Assembly: GCF_039555335.1 (NCBI RefSeq)
Contig: NC_092636.1
Coordinates: forward strand, 59,337,991 to 59,401,990
DNA from: Amphiura filiformis
Taxonomy: Eukaryota; Echinodermata; Ophiuroidea; Amphilepidida; Amphiuridae
Direction of reading: 5' to 3'
DNA length: 64,000 nucleotides
The translations under genes were made by a program, and so were the position numbers. Below the pieces are notes generated by a model that made no database searches, had not been told where the DNA came from, and saw only the letters and a list, made by a program, of their open reading frames with translations. This document shows, piece after piece, positions 10,062-21,717 of this stretch (positions are counted from its first letter, which is position 1; each line of letters starts with the position of its first letter).

Positions 10062-11002
10062 GTAAGTAAGCCAAGATAATTATACACTTAAAGCCATAAT
10101 GTGTGACGCCCTAAATTCTTTTTTCGAATTTCTACTTTTTGCACCAATGTAATGGCCATTGGTGTACATAAATGCCCTGTGAAAGACTAAGCCTGAAGTG
10201 ATTTAATTACAGTAAAATTTAACATCATAATACTTTTATAATAAAACCGGGTATCCCTGGTTTTAATATGAGCTCACCGATCGAGTGCTGAATAAATACG
10301 TCGCCTGTGTGTGTATATTGAACAATGAATAAGTGACGTACCGTATAAACTGTATATCGCTATTCGTAGTACCGGTACGTCTTGTGTGTACATCCTATCA
10401 GCTGCGTGTAGCTTCGCCAATAATTATGGTCCTGCGTCATAATACTGGGGTACCCAAAAAGGTGGTTTTGTTACATTTCGATGTGCAGCTTGGATTTCAA
10501 AACACTGTCTCTTGAGTATTCCTTCACTTAGAAGATTCAATTAGGTCTTAAATTGAGGCTCATTTATTCTATATTACTCATATTTTTATCCTGTTTTAAA
10601 ATAATTTTTGATTATTTTCTTATGACGGTTGGCATGAAATGTGCCAAGGGTGGTTGTGGATTAGGGGGAGGGATTCATATCGTAAATTTGACCTAAAACC
10701 CCCATTAAAAATTTGAATCTAGTAAAAAATATCTAATGAACTCCCAGACATCTAAACCAAGTAAATAAATACTAAAGGTCATTTAAAAGACTAATACTTG
10801 CTCAGAATGATTGTAAATGTGGAAAAAAGAGGTGGGGTTATATTCCCCCTACTTTATGATTGTTTTTGCCCGCACTCTCTCATTTTAAAAAAAAGGTGTC
10901 AAAATGCTCTGGAGCCTGAACCACTTCAAATGAGAAGTGTAGGTAAAATGTTTGAAACATTTCATTTTTTTTACTATGTAACACAAAGGTACCCCAGTTT
11001 GT
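10062..11002. other. UGT intron 3, 5' part, no gene
   Basis: 10321-10440 shares short blocks (CGCTATTCGT, ACGTCTTGT, ATCAGCTGCGTG) with 11790-11880 and 12718-12740, a dispersed decayed repeat. The rest is AT-rich with nothing recognised. Confidence 0.4.
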
Positions 11003-11674
11003 GACACAGGACCTTATACGATTGGCGAGATCGACAACTTAGGAGGTACAATATTACAGGAAACTGACTCACACCAATACTTAGGAGTTGAAATCACGAA
11101 GGATTTGAAATGGAAAAAACACATCAACCAAATATCAGCGAAAGGTAACAGGGCACTTGGTTTCATTAAACGCAACCTCAGTTCATGTACTGAGGACATC
11201 AAACTCACAGCTTTTAAAACCTTTGTTAGACCAACCATCGAATACTGCTCCGCTGTATGGGATCCCTACACCCAAGATCAAATTTACCAACTAGAAGCGA
11301 TCCAGCGTAGAGCAGCAAGATTCATCAAAAAAGACTACAGCAAACGCACCAGCGTAACCAAACTTATGAAGGACTTGAACATGGAATCTCTATCTGACAG
11401 ACGAAAGATTGACAGACTGTCCATACTACAGAAAGCCAGAGAGGGTCACCTGGCCCTGCCAGTACAAAACATACTGCAACCAACCCACCGTCATACTAAA
11501 CGTAGCCATCCAAACTCGTATCAAGAATTACAAGTCAGCAAGGACGTCTTCAAGTACTCCTATTACCCCAGAACAATAAAAGAGTGGAACAATCTACCAG
11601 CAACACTAACGCAACAAACAGACTCACTTCAATTCAAGCAAACCATCCAAGACCACTTCCTTAAAAGCAACTAA
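11003..11674 (+). mobile_element. 5'-truncated non-LTR retrotransposon, reverse transcriptase C-terminus
   Basis: An uninterrupted reading frame with YLGVEITKDLKWKKHI, LGFIKRNLSSC, FKTFVRPTIEYCSAVWDPY and EWNNLPATL. This is the conserved region just after the polymerase core in CR1/Jockey-type LINEs (thumb/C-terminal segment). No endonuclease or YADD motif is present, so the copy is a typical 5' truncation. It lies in sense orientation within UGT intron 3. The frame is open to a stop at 11672-11674, which suggests a fairly recent insertion. Confidence 0.88.
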
Positions 11675-11775
11675 ATTGTCCACTAGTGCGCACACACTAG
11701 ATTTTCCTTTTCGCTTGACCCCACCTGGGGTGTTGGAAAGTATTTCAGCAGAAGCAGAAGCAGAAGCAGAAGATC
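11675..11775 (+). repeat. LINE 3' UTR and (AGAAGC)n tail
   Basis: About 70 bases follow the LINE stop and end in reiterated AGCAGAAGCAGAAGC (11747-11773). A short microsatellite instead of poly(A) at the 3' end is typical of CR1/L2-type LINEs. Confidence 0.65.
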
Positions 11776-12211
11776 GTATGTACACGCATTGTAGCTGTAC
11801 GTCGACCTGGCGCATAAACTGTGTGTATGTCGCTATTCGTCTTAGCCTACACGTCTTGTTTGAATCCCATCAGGAATAATAGACAAAGGGATAGGCATCC
11901 TAGTCTGCTGCCCTCATTCGAAATATGTATCCTAGGTCTAGACAATAGGCGGATTAGCGGCCATTTTGTCTTCGACATGATTTATTCACGTGTCCTTATA
12001 CTTTAGTACACAAATATATAAGTTAACAGGTTTACAATATTAAAATTATATTCTAAATATACAATATATTCTGTAGTAAATCGATCAAATGACGGTGATT
12101 GTTCAGGTATTATATGCTTGATAAAATTAAACTGTCTGACCAGCTAGTATTCTCCTCCGCCGTCAGTGTGATTCCAGACACTCCACGTACCGTGTTGCGA
12201 AGGCGGAGACC

Positions 12212-12605
12212 TGGGGGGCACTCAACACAAATGACCATACGGGTATGCTCCCCGGAAAGACCCCCCTTTTGGGTTTCGCAGCTCCGAAAGACCCCCTATA
12301 TTTGACCAAAATAACGCTCCCAAAGACCCTTGATTTTGATAATTTCAGCTATAAAAGACCCCACAATTGCTCATTCCGCATATTTCTTATTTTTTCAGGC
12401 GATTTTCAACCAAAAAGCCAAGAAAGACCCTTGATTTTGACTTTTCGCAGCTCCAAAAGACCCCATTTTACTTGTTCACAGCCCGGTTCGCAGCTCCGAA
12501 AGACCCCTTTACCGGTACGCCGTCAGCTCCCAAAGACCCACCACCTCAAAATTCCGGGGGAGCATACCCACCAAAAATTTTTGATGTGCCCCCCCCCCCC
12601 GGGGC
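12212..12605. repeat. AAAGACCCC repeat element, copy 1
   Basis: Bounded by G/C homopolymers (GGGGGGCACTCAACACAAAT on the left, C-run at 12590-12600), with many spaced GCTCCGAAAGACCCC motifs. An inverted copy of the same element lies at 59945-60343. Apparent reading frames here are artefacts of the repeats. Confidence 0.8.
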
Positions 12606-12784
12606 GGAGGAGACTAAAGCTGTATTGACAAACACGCATGCGTTAAAAAATATGTAGCCTAGGTCGAACAATAGCGTGACGTAGTTTCCGGCATTGTTCC
12701 TATGCACTTTCACCCTCCTGATCCCATCAGCTGCGTGAAGCTCCCGATAATCATGATAATAATCGGCGAGCTAATACACGCACT

Positions 12785-12895
12785 GCATAGGCGCTGGAAT
12801 GAAATACCAATTTTATTCGTTTTACCTCATTTGTTTGGCTCGAAATTAAAAGGGGTCGATGCGATCAGTAGCATGTATCAGTGAAAACTAACATT
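12785..12895 (+). repeat. Dispersed repeat, TTCTTTGCTTTACCTCA family, copy 1
   Basis: GCGCTGG..AAATnCCAATTTT..TTTACCTCATTTGTTTGGCTC..AATTAAAAGGGG..ACTAACATTT is shared with 42776-42885 and 63245-63345. It may be the 3' part of a SINE. The exact class is not recognised. Confidence 0.6.
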
Positions 12896-13017
12896 TAAAT
12901 AAATAGGAATCTGTTTCTTATGCAAATCACACATTATTTAGATTTTCCGGGAGTTTTAAATGTAGGCCTACGACATTATGAAAACCGTATAGTTTGCAAC
13001 TGGACCATACATAATAT

Positions 13018-13076
13018 GTCAGCCATGTTTACACACCGTTATATGTATTATATAACGGTGTGTAAACATGGCTGAC
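13018..13076. repeat. Perfect 26-bp stem hairpin, 7-base loop
   Basis: GTCAGCCATGTTTACACACC at 13018 and its full complement ending at 13076 form a flawless 26-bp stem around TGTATTA. It is AT/GC balanced and in UGT intron 3. Either the core of a very short MITE or a recent inversion; a transcript would fold into a miRNA-precursor-sized hairpin. Confidence 0.85.
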
Positions 13077-13383
13077 TCGGTAGGCCACTGATTTAAATAA
13101 AAGTTCTGGCAAACAGGGATTGGTTTGGTGATGAATTTATTTCTTCTTACTGGTGCAGATAACATAACGATAATTTGTAATTATAAACTCCGGAGAACAG
13201 AAATGATAAACCAACCAGAGCAAAAGCTCCGTGTTACAACCCCATGTTGATGTGTCTGTGGTATGAGATACTGTGAACCTCCCTGAGCACACGCTACACA
13301 GTCTGTCGCCTGGACAACCAATTCTTTAGAAATGCTTAGTCGCGCTAAAAGTCGATCGATACATGTAAAAATCAGCACAATTC

Positions 13384-14411
13384 AGAGATACACCTTTTTG
13401 CTATGAAATTAATTTTCTCGGTCAAATATAAAGCAATATTTTTTTTTTTCTTCAGTAATGTCATTTAAAAACTTGGTGCTTGGATATACATTTTTTTTAA
13501 AATCCTGGTGTTAAAATTAAGCATCAAATTGTGTCTTTTAGTGTAATATTTTTGATTTTTATAGGCCTTGAATTCGCCTGCGAGCTTTTTACGGAATTCA
13601 TGTTTTAGCGTCTCAAACTAACATAGTTTGCTAAAGAAAGATATTTCCCACCTCTGTAAAGCACATCGTGTGGGTCTATATGTTATAGTTTTGTCAGAAT
13701 TTCCGTTTTTGTTTTACCCTTTTTCCATTCATGATCCGAAAATGTCAAACTAAGTAAAAGTAGGCAATGGTGAGTACTTTTATCTCGAGAGCAACCAGCA
13801 GAAATAGTCGATATTTCCTTTGTTGTTATCCAGGTCAATTTTTCATTGAAAGCAAATTGCCCGACCAGCGATTAAATCCCCAATTGGGTGTTCTGGTTAA
13901 ACATGATCAGTAGGAGCGCTATAGGTCTGGGAATTTCTTTGCTATATTGAAGTTCTGGCAACACTATAGCCATGCCGGTATTCCTATTAAACCCAGGGAT
14001 ATCGATCCACAATGCTAGTACTAGCCTTTAGATTTCACGTGTTGATTTAGAAATTTTTTCAGCCGACAGTGAAAGATGGTGAAATCAAAACGGAAATTCT
14101 GACAAAACTATGATATATAGCTCACGGTGATGTGCTTTAGAAAGTTGGGGAAAATCCTTCATTAGCGAACTATATTACTTTGAAAAGCTAAAAGGTTGAT
14201 CCAAGAAAAAGCTCGCGGGCCGAGCTGAAGCCTATAAAAATCGAATATCTTACACTAAATGACTGAATTTCAGGCCTAAGTTTAACACCAGGATTTAAAA
14301 AAAATCAGTATCAAGCATTATAGTTTTTCCAGCCATTTACTGAAAAAATGAAAATTATTGCTTTTCATTTGGCTGAGAAAAAAAATTTACACTGAAAAGG
14401 TGTAACTCAAA
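13384..14411. mobile_element. Foldback element with about 330-bp arms
   Basis: 13384-13720 is mirrored by about 14080-14411. For example, ATAGTTTTGTCAGAATTTCCG at about 13686 against CGGAAATTCTGACAAAACTAT at about 14091, and CACCTTTTTGC against AAAAGGTGTAA at the outer ends. The loop of about 360 bases has no gene. Inside UGT intron 3. Confidence 0.8.
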
Positions 14412-14940
14412 ATTTTGCTCATTTCAACACCAATTTCGATCGTTTGTATTGCCTCATTAAATGACTGAGTGAGCCTTGCAGAACAAAAGAATCGGTTGTG
14501 CAGGTAGCTGACTGTACAGATGTTATCGGAAGTTCGCCCGCATCAGCCCACACAAATCCTGAACTGTGATTGGTAAAGATTGCATTTCTATTGTTCCTAA
14601 TGAAAGACTCGGAATGATTCGGCAATAGCCGTTTATGAAAGGAATCGGAATCCGAAATCGTGAATTTCAACAAGAATGTCTTACAAAAAAGTAAGACTCC
14701 CGCATCAACATTCTGCACTGTGAGGTGCATTATTATGTTGAAATCGTTTTTCTTCCAAGAAGCTCGTAGCTCTGAGAATGTTCGTTATTCTGACGTAGGC
14801 CCTAATGAAAAGTTTGAAAAATCCCGACATTCACAAGTTTGCCAATTCGATCATGTAAAGAATACATTGTTGTTCTCTTCCCAACCCAGTCATTGTAACC
14901 AGGCCACGATAACTTAAATAACAAAAGAAACAAAATGAAT

Positions 14941-15733
14941 CATACTGCAGTTACTGTCCGTTTTCCTATACACAATACACAGTGCTCTTTCCCATTGACG
15001 CGTGACCTCTACAAATAGCCCTACGTTAAAAGTATGGGGATATGACTAGTTAACGTCGCTGTGTGAAAAATAACCGGCCAATATTAAAAGTACTCTTCTA
15101 AAGTTCTAGAAAATATAGTTTTGTAACATGTCCTAAATTTTTAGCTAATTAGATGTTTGGAAATATTCGTACTTTGGTGTTTTAGTTAATGTTATAGGTA
15201 ATAGTACATTGCCTAGTTAACGTCGCTGTGTGAAAAATAACCGGCCAATATTAAAAGTACTCTTCTAAAATTCTAGACAATATAGTTTTGTAACATGTCC
15301 TAAATTTTTAGCTAATTTAGGTGTTTGGAGAGGGTCGCACTTTTGTGTTTTAGGAAGGATATGTAAACGACAGATAACACCAAAAATATGAAGACATTAT
15401 TTCCAAACCGTGTTAAGTCAACAATCATTATTGTGCTCATTTTCAAGAATGCTGGTTTACAAAAAGCAGACCATTGTCTCATTTCGTGAACAAAGGTACA
15501 CATACCATTGTTTCCTTTCGTTTCCTGTATAATCGGTTACCCAAATGAAGCTATAATACCAGCTTTATTGCGATATCGCACATGAAAACAGACACTTGTG
15601 CACAACCAGAGAAGATCCGATTTAATCAGTTGAGCTGTTTCAATGAGTGTTATCTTGGTTTAATAGCTTTTAATGGGGTTAAGTCCTGCAAAGCTCGAGA
15701 TGAATTCTACTGTAGACATGACTGCATCATGTT
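14941..15733. repeat. 793-bp segment shared with the 61.3-62.8 kb element
   Basis: From CATACTGCAG at 14941 to CATCATGTT at 15733 the sequence is nearly identical to 61757-62552. It contains an internal 165-bp direct duplication (GCCTAGTTAACGTCGCTGTG-type units at about 15045 and 15210), also present in the other copy. It ends 47 bp before UGT exon 4 and has no inverted termini of its own here. Both strands hold short conserved open frames (for example 15582-15728), but UGT splicing does not need them. Confidence 0.9.
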
Positions 15734-15780
15734 ACTAATAATATGTTTGATATTTTCTATTCCTATAATTACTTTACAAG

Positions 15781-16051
15781 GTACCAGAAGAAAGTTGCAC
15801 TTAACTCAGCTATTCTTCGGGACATGCCATCGGCAAAGGATCGTGTGGTCTTCTGGATAGAACATGTCATGAAGTTCGGTGATGAGCATCTCCGTGCCCA
15901 TGTATTTGAACTTAATCTAATTCAATATTACCTGGTAGATGTAGCAGCCTTTTTAGCCCTCTGTATAGTGGGGTTCATATTATCTGTGCGATTTTTATTC
16001 GGGTTATGCTGTAGAATGTGTAACAAAAATAAGAAGCCTAAAGTGGAGTAG
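15781..16051 (+). CDS. UDP-glucuronosyltransferase, exon 4 (membrane anchor, stop)
   Basis: Acceptor TTTACAAG|GTAC; the G completes the AAG codon from exon 3, giving NDK-YQKKVALNSAILRD, a standard UGT C-terminal motif. EHLRAH precedes a transmembrane helix (about residues 494-517). The cytosolic tail NKNKKPKVE ends in a KXKXX-type signal for retrieval to the ER. Stop TAG at 16049-16051. The total of 1599 coding bases (532 residues) is normal for the family. Confidence 0.93.
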
Positions 16052-16180
16052 GGCCTAATTATTATAATAATAGCAGTTATAACATTTATTTTAACATTTC
16101 CAAAAATAATTGATTTTGCATTTCTTTCCACAAAATGTTATTTTTCACATTCAGAAATGTCCCCTTTTAATCTTGAGCCA

Positions 16181-16186
16181 AATAAA
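16181..16186 (+). terminator. UGT polyadenylation signal candidate
   Basis: AATAAA, the first canonical hexamer after the UGT stop, 130 bases downstream. Motif and position only. Confidence 0.55.
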
Positions 16187-16189
16187 TAA

Positions 16190-17190
16190 GGTAAAACAAA
16201 GGAAATTCCAGCGCATGTGGCCTAGTATGCGCGTCACTACGTCGATCCGAGCGAGGTCTATCCTCCTGAGGCTCCTGTTGACGTTTTATGAACATAAAGG
16301 TGACAACTCCTTGCCAATTTTCCATAAAATAATTTATTTCTTAAAAATTAAATAATGCAGTTTAACAAAATAATAAGGGTTAAAATGAAAGCTTTTTTTG
16401 GTACCCCGCAGACTTGTCTTAAAAGGGTGAACACAAATAAATGCCCCTACAATTCTGAATACATCATGTTTGGAATATTTTGAAACGGGACAAGTTTGGG
16501 TGTGTATGAGAAGTTATGCAAATTTTTATGAGTGATGTAGTTTTCAGACAATCCTTTATATCCTGGTAATAAAACAAGTTTAACACGTTTGGCGATTTGG
16601 TATTGTTGTTATCCTTATTAAATATTCTAATAAATATTTTACTTGGTTGCAAAAATGTTACATAATTATAATTTTGAAGGTATTTGAATTAAAATGAAAA
16701 TATTATTATAAATAGCCATTCTTTCATTCGTAATTCGTTCATTCATTCATTCATTGATTCACTCATTTATTTATTTATTCATTTATTCAGATTGTTTCCC
16801 ATGGAAAAAACGAATTCCATTAAAACCAAAAATTAATAAACACAAACAATTACAATTGACCTAACTTACTCAGATCAACTCCAACTCGGAAAAGAGACAT
16901 CACTTCTGCAAAAGCTACAGAGTAATTTAGCAAAAATACAATACCCATTTGGATTTGTTTCTATAATTTCAAAACATATTTTTTCAATTCAAAAGATTTT
17001 TTGGCATGCATCATCAGCCGACGCATAGCATCAAAGACACTGACTTCAGGCTGTAGTTGATTTCATGCTTGAATGAGCACACATTAAATGAAAGAGTAAT
17101 TCAAAAGTTGTCGATTACTGTATGCACGTTTTCCTGATATTGGGTGCTCGTTTATGATGCCCGATAATGCAAGTTTTCCCGATACCGGGT
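16190..17190. other. Intergenic, AT-rich; (ATTC/ATTT)n microsatellite
   Basis: 16716-16790 is a run of ATTC turning into ATTT tetranucleotides. No exon or element ends were seen elsewhere in this stretch. Confidence 0.5.
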
Positions 17191-17803
17191 GCCTAAGGCT
17201 GAGTTCACATAGGCCTAGAAGTATACGGTATTCGCTATACGAAATACGCTCATTCTATCAGGCTGAGTTCATATAGGAGTATACTATGTGAACTCAGCCT
17301 GACCGAATGAGCGTATTTCGTATAGCGAACAGCGAGTATGTCAGTTTACCCATTTTCTTCGTCTTATCAAATGCTTGTAACTTTACTTCTTGAGGTCACA
17401 TTGCATTCAATGAGGTGTCATAATGTGGAGAATTAGATAGTGCATCTATTAAAAAAATTAATTTACCCACATATGGTTTAGGTTTTTAAAATTTGGACGG
17501 TATACGCTGCACTAAAATCGAACACGCGCGATTCCCACTATACTATACTAAACGCAGGTATACGGCATTTTCGAATAGCTCTTATGTGACCCGGTACTAT
17601 GAAATTACCTTGCTCGATTTAAACTATACGCGTGCACCTGCAAAACGTGCATCGTATACCCGAATAGTATACTTCTATGCGATCGTAGCCTTATGTGACC
17701 CGGTACTATGACATTGCCTTGCTCGATTTAAGCTATACGCGTGAACCTGCAAAACGTGCACCGTATACCCGAATAGTATACTTCTATGTGAACGCAGCCT
17801 TAT
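17191..17803. mobile_element. MITE with GGCTGAGTTCACATAG termini and internal repeats
   Basis: TAAGGCTGAGTTCACATAG (from 17191) is mirrored by CTATGTGAACGCAGCCTTA at the right end. 17227-17330 is an internal near-perfect palindrome, and 17582-17690 and 17692-17800 are a direct duplication (TATGTGACCCGGTACTATGA). No coding sequence. Confidence 0.7.
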
Positions 17804-18348
17804 TATAATGCAATTCAAGTGCCCGATTGCAATTTTCTTATTGTTTGCAACTTTTGAAAACAGCAATCTCTTCATTCATGTATCATGCATCAGAACATGT
17901 GTGGGATCAGCACCACTAGGTATGAATATTAATAGGCTATCGAGTCTGTAGATGATGCCTGTCAAAATATTTTCAATTGAAGCTTTTTAATATAGAAACA
18001 AATTCGAAAGAATAGGCTTAGTTACTTTTGTTTTACTCTTTAGTATCCATGAATCGGACCAAGGCTTGTGAAAAATCGGATTGTATTAACTACCGGTACG
18101 TCACTTCTATGGCGTATAACGCTGCACCGTTAACCTACTCTGTAGGCCTATCTGTTCTCTTTCACTCACATATCACGCTGAATCCCCAACAGATATGCTG
18201 CCCTCCTAGGTTCACTAATTCAAGATATTTCATACGTAACATGAATTTAACAAAGGGAAGAAGCCTAGAGAAGAAGCAGAAGCAGATTCTCCTCGTTTCC
18301 AATATAGGGCCTATTAAGTGGTTTCACCACCTAACATAATATTTGCTT

Positions 18349-19028
18349 TCAAGTGCATTTTGTCAATACAATCTTTACATGACCTAATTTCATTTGGTTA
18401 GCATCATCTGACGTACTGCTATTTTTATGGGCGGAGTCATCTCGGATCGTGACTTCATCTTCTAGTTTTACTTGCTTTTCTGCTGAATGCTTAGGCGTGG
18501 CCACACAGTCCTCTTGATCTGTGTATTCTATTTTGTTTTGCCTCACCATGCTCACAGCACTTTCATGATGTTCACTGCTTTTTGGCAATTTTCTACTATG
18601 ATCTTTGACGCTAGGAGAACGGTCGGAACTCTTGGCCGTTGAAGGCGATGTTGGCTTATTCAACTGCATTTTGATCTTCAACTTTGTCTCCGATTTATGT
18701 GTCTTCCTGACGTACGCTCTCTTGGCTGGTTTACCTTCAGGATCTTCCGACTCGGCTTTTTTGGACATGCGCTTGTTTGAAGTTGCAGGTGTTTGCCTTC
18801 TAGTGTACTTTCGCTTAGGCGCTTTCTCTAGAACAATCTCCTCCTCAAACTGTCGTACGTCGCCCATATTCGATGTGGCTCGAGTGAATAGCGGTCGCTC
18901 GTGAATCTGTCTCTTGTATCGTCGATGTCGGACTAGCATCTGGACACATTGTCGGCTACAGAGTTTCTGAGATCCACATCGGGTGATGAACTCTACAGCG
19001 TCGACTTTACCACATGCCTTGCAGTTAT
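18349..19028 (-). CDS. Unrecognised zinc-finger protein, last exon
   Basis: Acceptor on the minus strand TGTTACAG|ATAACTGC. The preceding exon supplies G, giving Asp-Asn-Cys. CKACGKVDAVEFITRCGSQK then LCSRQC has the CxxC..CxxxC spacing of FCS/MYM-type fingers found in Polycomb-group and other chromatin proteins. It is followed by a long basic, Ser-rich tail with two KRxYxRK-type motifs (KRKYTRR, KRAYVRK) resembling DNA-contact or nuclear-localisation stretches. Stop at 18349. It is probably a nuclear chromatin-associated protein, but no named family could be fixed. Confidence 0.7.
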
Positions 19029-19809
19029 CTGTAACATTTATTATTACGAAAAAAAGTATTGCAGTCAACTTGAATGTTCAACTAATTTTGCATCATTGTA
19101 AACAGTCTACGCATATTTCGGGACTAGCCTAAACTATAGTGAAAGCTATAGGCTATACTTACTCCGTCACTCACCTGACCATTTCCGTCGAGCCTAAATT
19201 ACTCTGTATTATTCACCATTTTTCAGAACAAAACTTATTTTCATTCTATGGCATTTATATTTTGATTTGTTAGAAAATGAAATCGAAACTTAAAACCTTT
19301 TGGCCTTTAATATATATATAAATAAATGGATATATCTCGAAATGTCACGAAATGCCAAGAATGTATAGAAGAATATGGTATACTATAGTAACTTGTTGTT
19401 TTCACATCAAATTGTGTTAAATTTAGATTCCTTGACTTTGTGATGATAAATCAAAATAAATGATTTATAGGTTTTATCCAAATATCGTGTAGGCCTATGT
19501 TATAAAGAATCAGTTAGTAGAGTGCGCCCTTGATGTTATGTTCTAAAATCTAAACCACAGACCATCTTTTATGTCCATGTCTAAAACAGAATGACGAATT
19601 AGGTGATATGATTTGAAAGCAACAACTTTGAAAGTTATAACACTTTTCCTACCCTTATAACGTCTATCAAACTTGTAATGAGTCATGAAATGTGGTCATG
19701 ACGCAAGAATCAACTTTTCACGTGTAGACCTACAGAGTTCTGTTCATTACATTCTGGAATATGGACATTTCACCTGGCGCCTTCATCGGAAAAAATCCCG
19801 AATAATGGC

Positions 19810-19920
19810 GAACTGCGCAATAAACGATATGCGCATCGTCGACCTGCGCAATAACGATGTGCGCATCGACGAACTGCGCAATTGATAACGATGTTCGCAT
19901 CGACGAACTGTACAATAACG
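19810..19920. repeat. Short tandem repeat of GCGCATCGACGAACTGCGCA
   Basis: About 3.5 imperfect units of 32-39 bp, each with a GCGCA inverted motif, in the intron of the minus-strand gene. Confidence 0.7.
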
Positions 19921-19964
19921 TATTCTTGGTAGCAAAAGCTTTCAAGAAAATCTCTATCACCTAC

Positions 19965-20160
19965 CTATCCACGATGTTTCCTTGGTCAATGCAATAAACC
20001 GATGACCGGAGATAGTGACGGATACGCCCAAATCTTGGTGCGAAGAAGACAGATTACGCTCTGTCTCGGTTGTCACGAAAGGTGCTCTCGTATCCTCAAT
20101 GTCCTCATCATCGCTATTGCACATGTCATAGCAGGGAAATGAACGCTGTTCTGGGTAATT
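19965..20160 (-). CDS. Unrecognised zinc-finger protein, internal exon (acidic)
   Basis: Minus-strand acceptor TTCAACAG|AATTAC and donor GGATAG|GTAGGT. It encodes NYPEQRSFPCYDMCNSDDED through RFIALTKETSWI, 65 codons plus one base, entering in phase 0 and leaving in phase 1, exactly what the last exon requires. It has an acidic SDDEDIED patch. Found by splice-site and frame reading; there is no ATG-bounded frame. Confidence 0.6.
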
Positions 20161-20568
20161 CTGTTGAATCAGAGAGAAATAAAGTCAGATTTGAACGGCT
20201 CTGAAATGATTTGAGGTGAATGTGAAGTGGATTAGGCCAAATAAAAAAATTCCAGGCATTATTGTATACGCTAAAACAGCTTTAAGTATGGGTATTTACA
20301 CTAATTTTGCGATAAAAATAGAAAATAAAAAGTCCCTCTTCCTCCTTTTTTTTTTCGAAAACCCGGACGTGAAACATGTTTTATTTTTTACTTGGCCTTA
20401 TGTATACTTTAAGGTCGCATGGTATTAAAAATATTAATTTTAAATGGATACTTTTTCTGACACTGGAGAGAAGGTATAAAATGTGACATTGTGCCAAATA
20501 AATGATGATGATGATGAGTATGATGGCAATGAACGATGAGGACGAGAATTGGCAATGTTAATACATAC

Positions 20569-20708
20569 AACGATCCATGCTATCTGCCGTCTCGTCATAG
20601 CAGCTCGTGTCAGTGGGGGATCCCGTGAAGTCTCCAACAAGCCTCCCCGATACCAGCGCGGTCGTCTTCGTCTTGCGTTCTGTATTTCAATGTTCAGAGG
20701 CTTCCAAG
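20569..20708 (-). CDS. Unrecognised zinc-finger protein, internal exon (basic)
   Basis: Minus-strand acceptor TATCATTTCAG|CTTGG and donor ATCGTT|GTATGT. It encodes WKPLNIEIQNARRRRPRWYR then GGLLETSRDPPLTRAAMTRR, leaving in phase 0 into the acidic exon. The Met of AAMTRRQIAWIV could be the true start, giving a protein of about 301 residues; otherwise the frame stays open upstream. Confidence 0.55.
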
Positions 20709-20740
20709 CTGAAATGATACGTTTGTAATTGCGTGAGAAT

Positions 20741-20905
20741 CACTTCCTTTTTCCTTACTTCCTTCTCTTTGTTTTCTTTCTTCCTTCCTTTTCACCTTTC
20801 TTCCTTTTTCATTCTTCCTTCTATTTATTCCTTCCTCTTCCTTCCTCCCCTTTTTCATTCTTTCTTCCTTTCTATAATATCTATAGCCTACTTTCTATCT
20901 TTCTC
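20741..20905. repeat. Pyrimidine tract (CTTCCTTTTT)n
   Basis: About 165 bases almost wholly C and T. On the coding strand of the minus gene it is a purine tract within an intron. Confidence 0.85.
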
Positions 20906-21074
20906 TATTAGTCTGCATGAAAAAGAGCTAGTTCTTGCTAAATCAATTTGTTTTGTTCAACATGCTATAAAGATCTCCATCAGGAATCAGTTTAACGGCA
21001 TTGTTCGATAGCATGGTGCATTATCACTGTGGTGCATTTATATGGTGCTATGGTGAAAATCTTCTTTGGCTTAC

Positions 21075-21105
21075 CTCTATTGAACAAGAACAGCAGATGG
21101 CCACC
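21075..21105 (-). CDS. Candidate 31-nt microexon of the minus-strand gene
   Basis: Minus strand: GTTTGTAG|GGTGGCC ... AATAGAG|GTAAGC. With phase 0 entry it reads GGHLLFLFNR and leaves one base that the next exon's CT completes (Ala-Trp). Splice sites are good but the exon is very short and could be untranslated. Confidence 0.4.
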
Positions 21106-21572
21106 CTACAAACACATACAAAGAAAACAATGAATTAACATTACCAAGCTGCAAAATATGAAATATAATAGGCATTATACATGATGACCAAAACTACATT
21201 CAAAGATTGCGGGTGAAAAACAAATTTTTGTTTGGGGCTGACTTTGCTTTTTTTCGCACAAAGTTGACATCCTGCGATATAACATGCATAACAAGTGCCA
21301 ACAAAGATTTACTTCAAACCAATAATTATTGCAAAATGAAAAACGGGTGTCATAAAAAAGACCCTTATTTTGTCTTTGGTAAGAATAATGGTCAACACTG
21401 GTAGCCATATTTAAAAAAAAAATTCCACTCATCATAATTCAGAACACTTGAAATAGTATCAACCATCAAGTAATCTGTACGCTGATAGCCACACCAGGCG
21501 TTTTGTGCAGTAGCAGACAAGACAAGATATAATTATTAACAAGACTCTTTGTTAACCGACTTCCCATCTTAC

Positions 21573-21690
21573 CTCTGAAAGGCTACTTTTTAAAATGTTG
21601 AAATATTAGCACCAACGCACAGTGTCTATGCACACCACCACATTGGGTTCGTTACTTTTAATGCACTCGGTGTTTCTACCGTCCCGACTC
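21573..21690 (-). other. Possible non-coding first exon of the minus-strand gene
   Basis: A donor-like TCAGAG|GTAAGA (GT at 21572-21571) lies just downstream of the promoter-like cluster. No useful start codon lies in it (the one ATG opens a six-codon frame), so it would be 5' UTR. Confidence 0.3.
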
Positions 21691-21717
21691 AAACGATTCT
21701 AGAAGTTTTTCTCATAA

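Noticed and set aside
14419-14730. 103-codon minus-strand frame in UGT intron 3
   Set aside because: Overlaps the edge of the foldback element and shows no recognisable domain.
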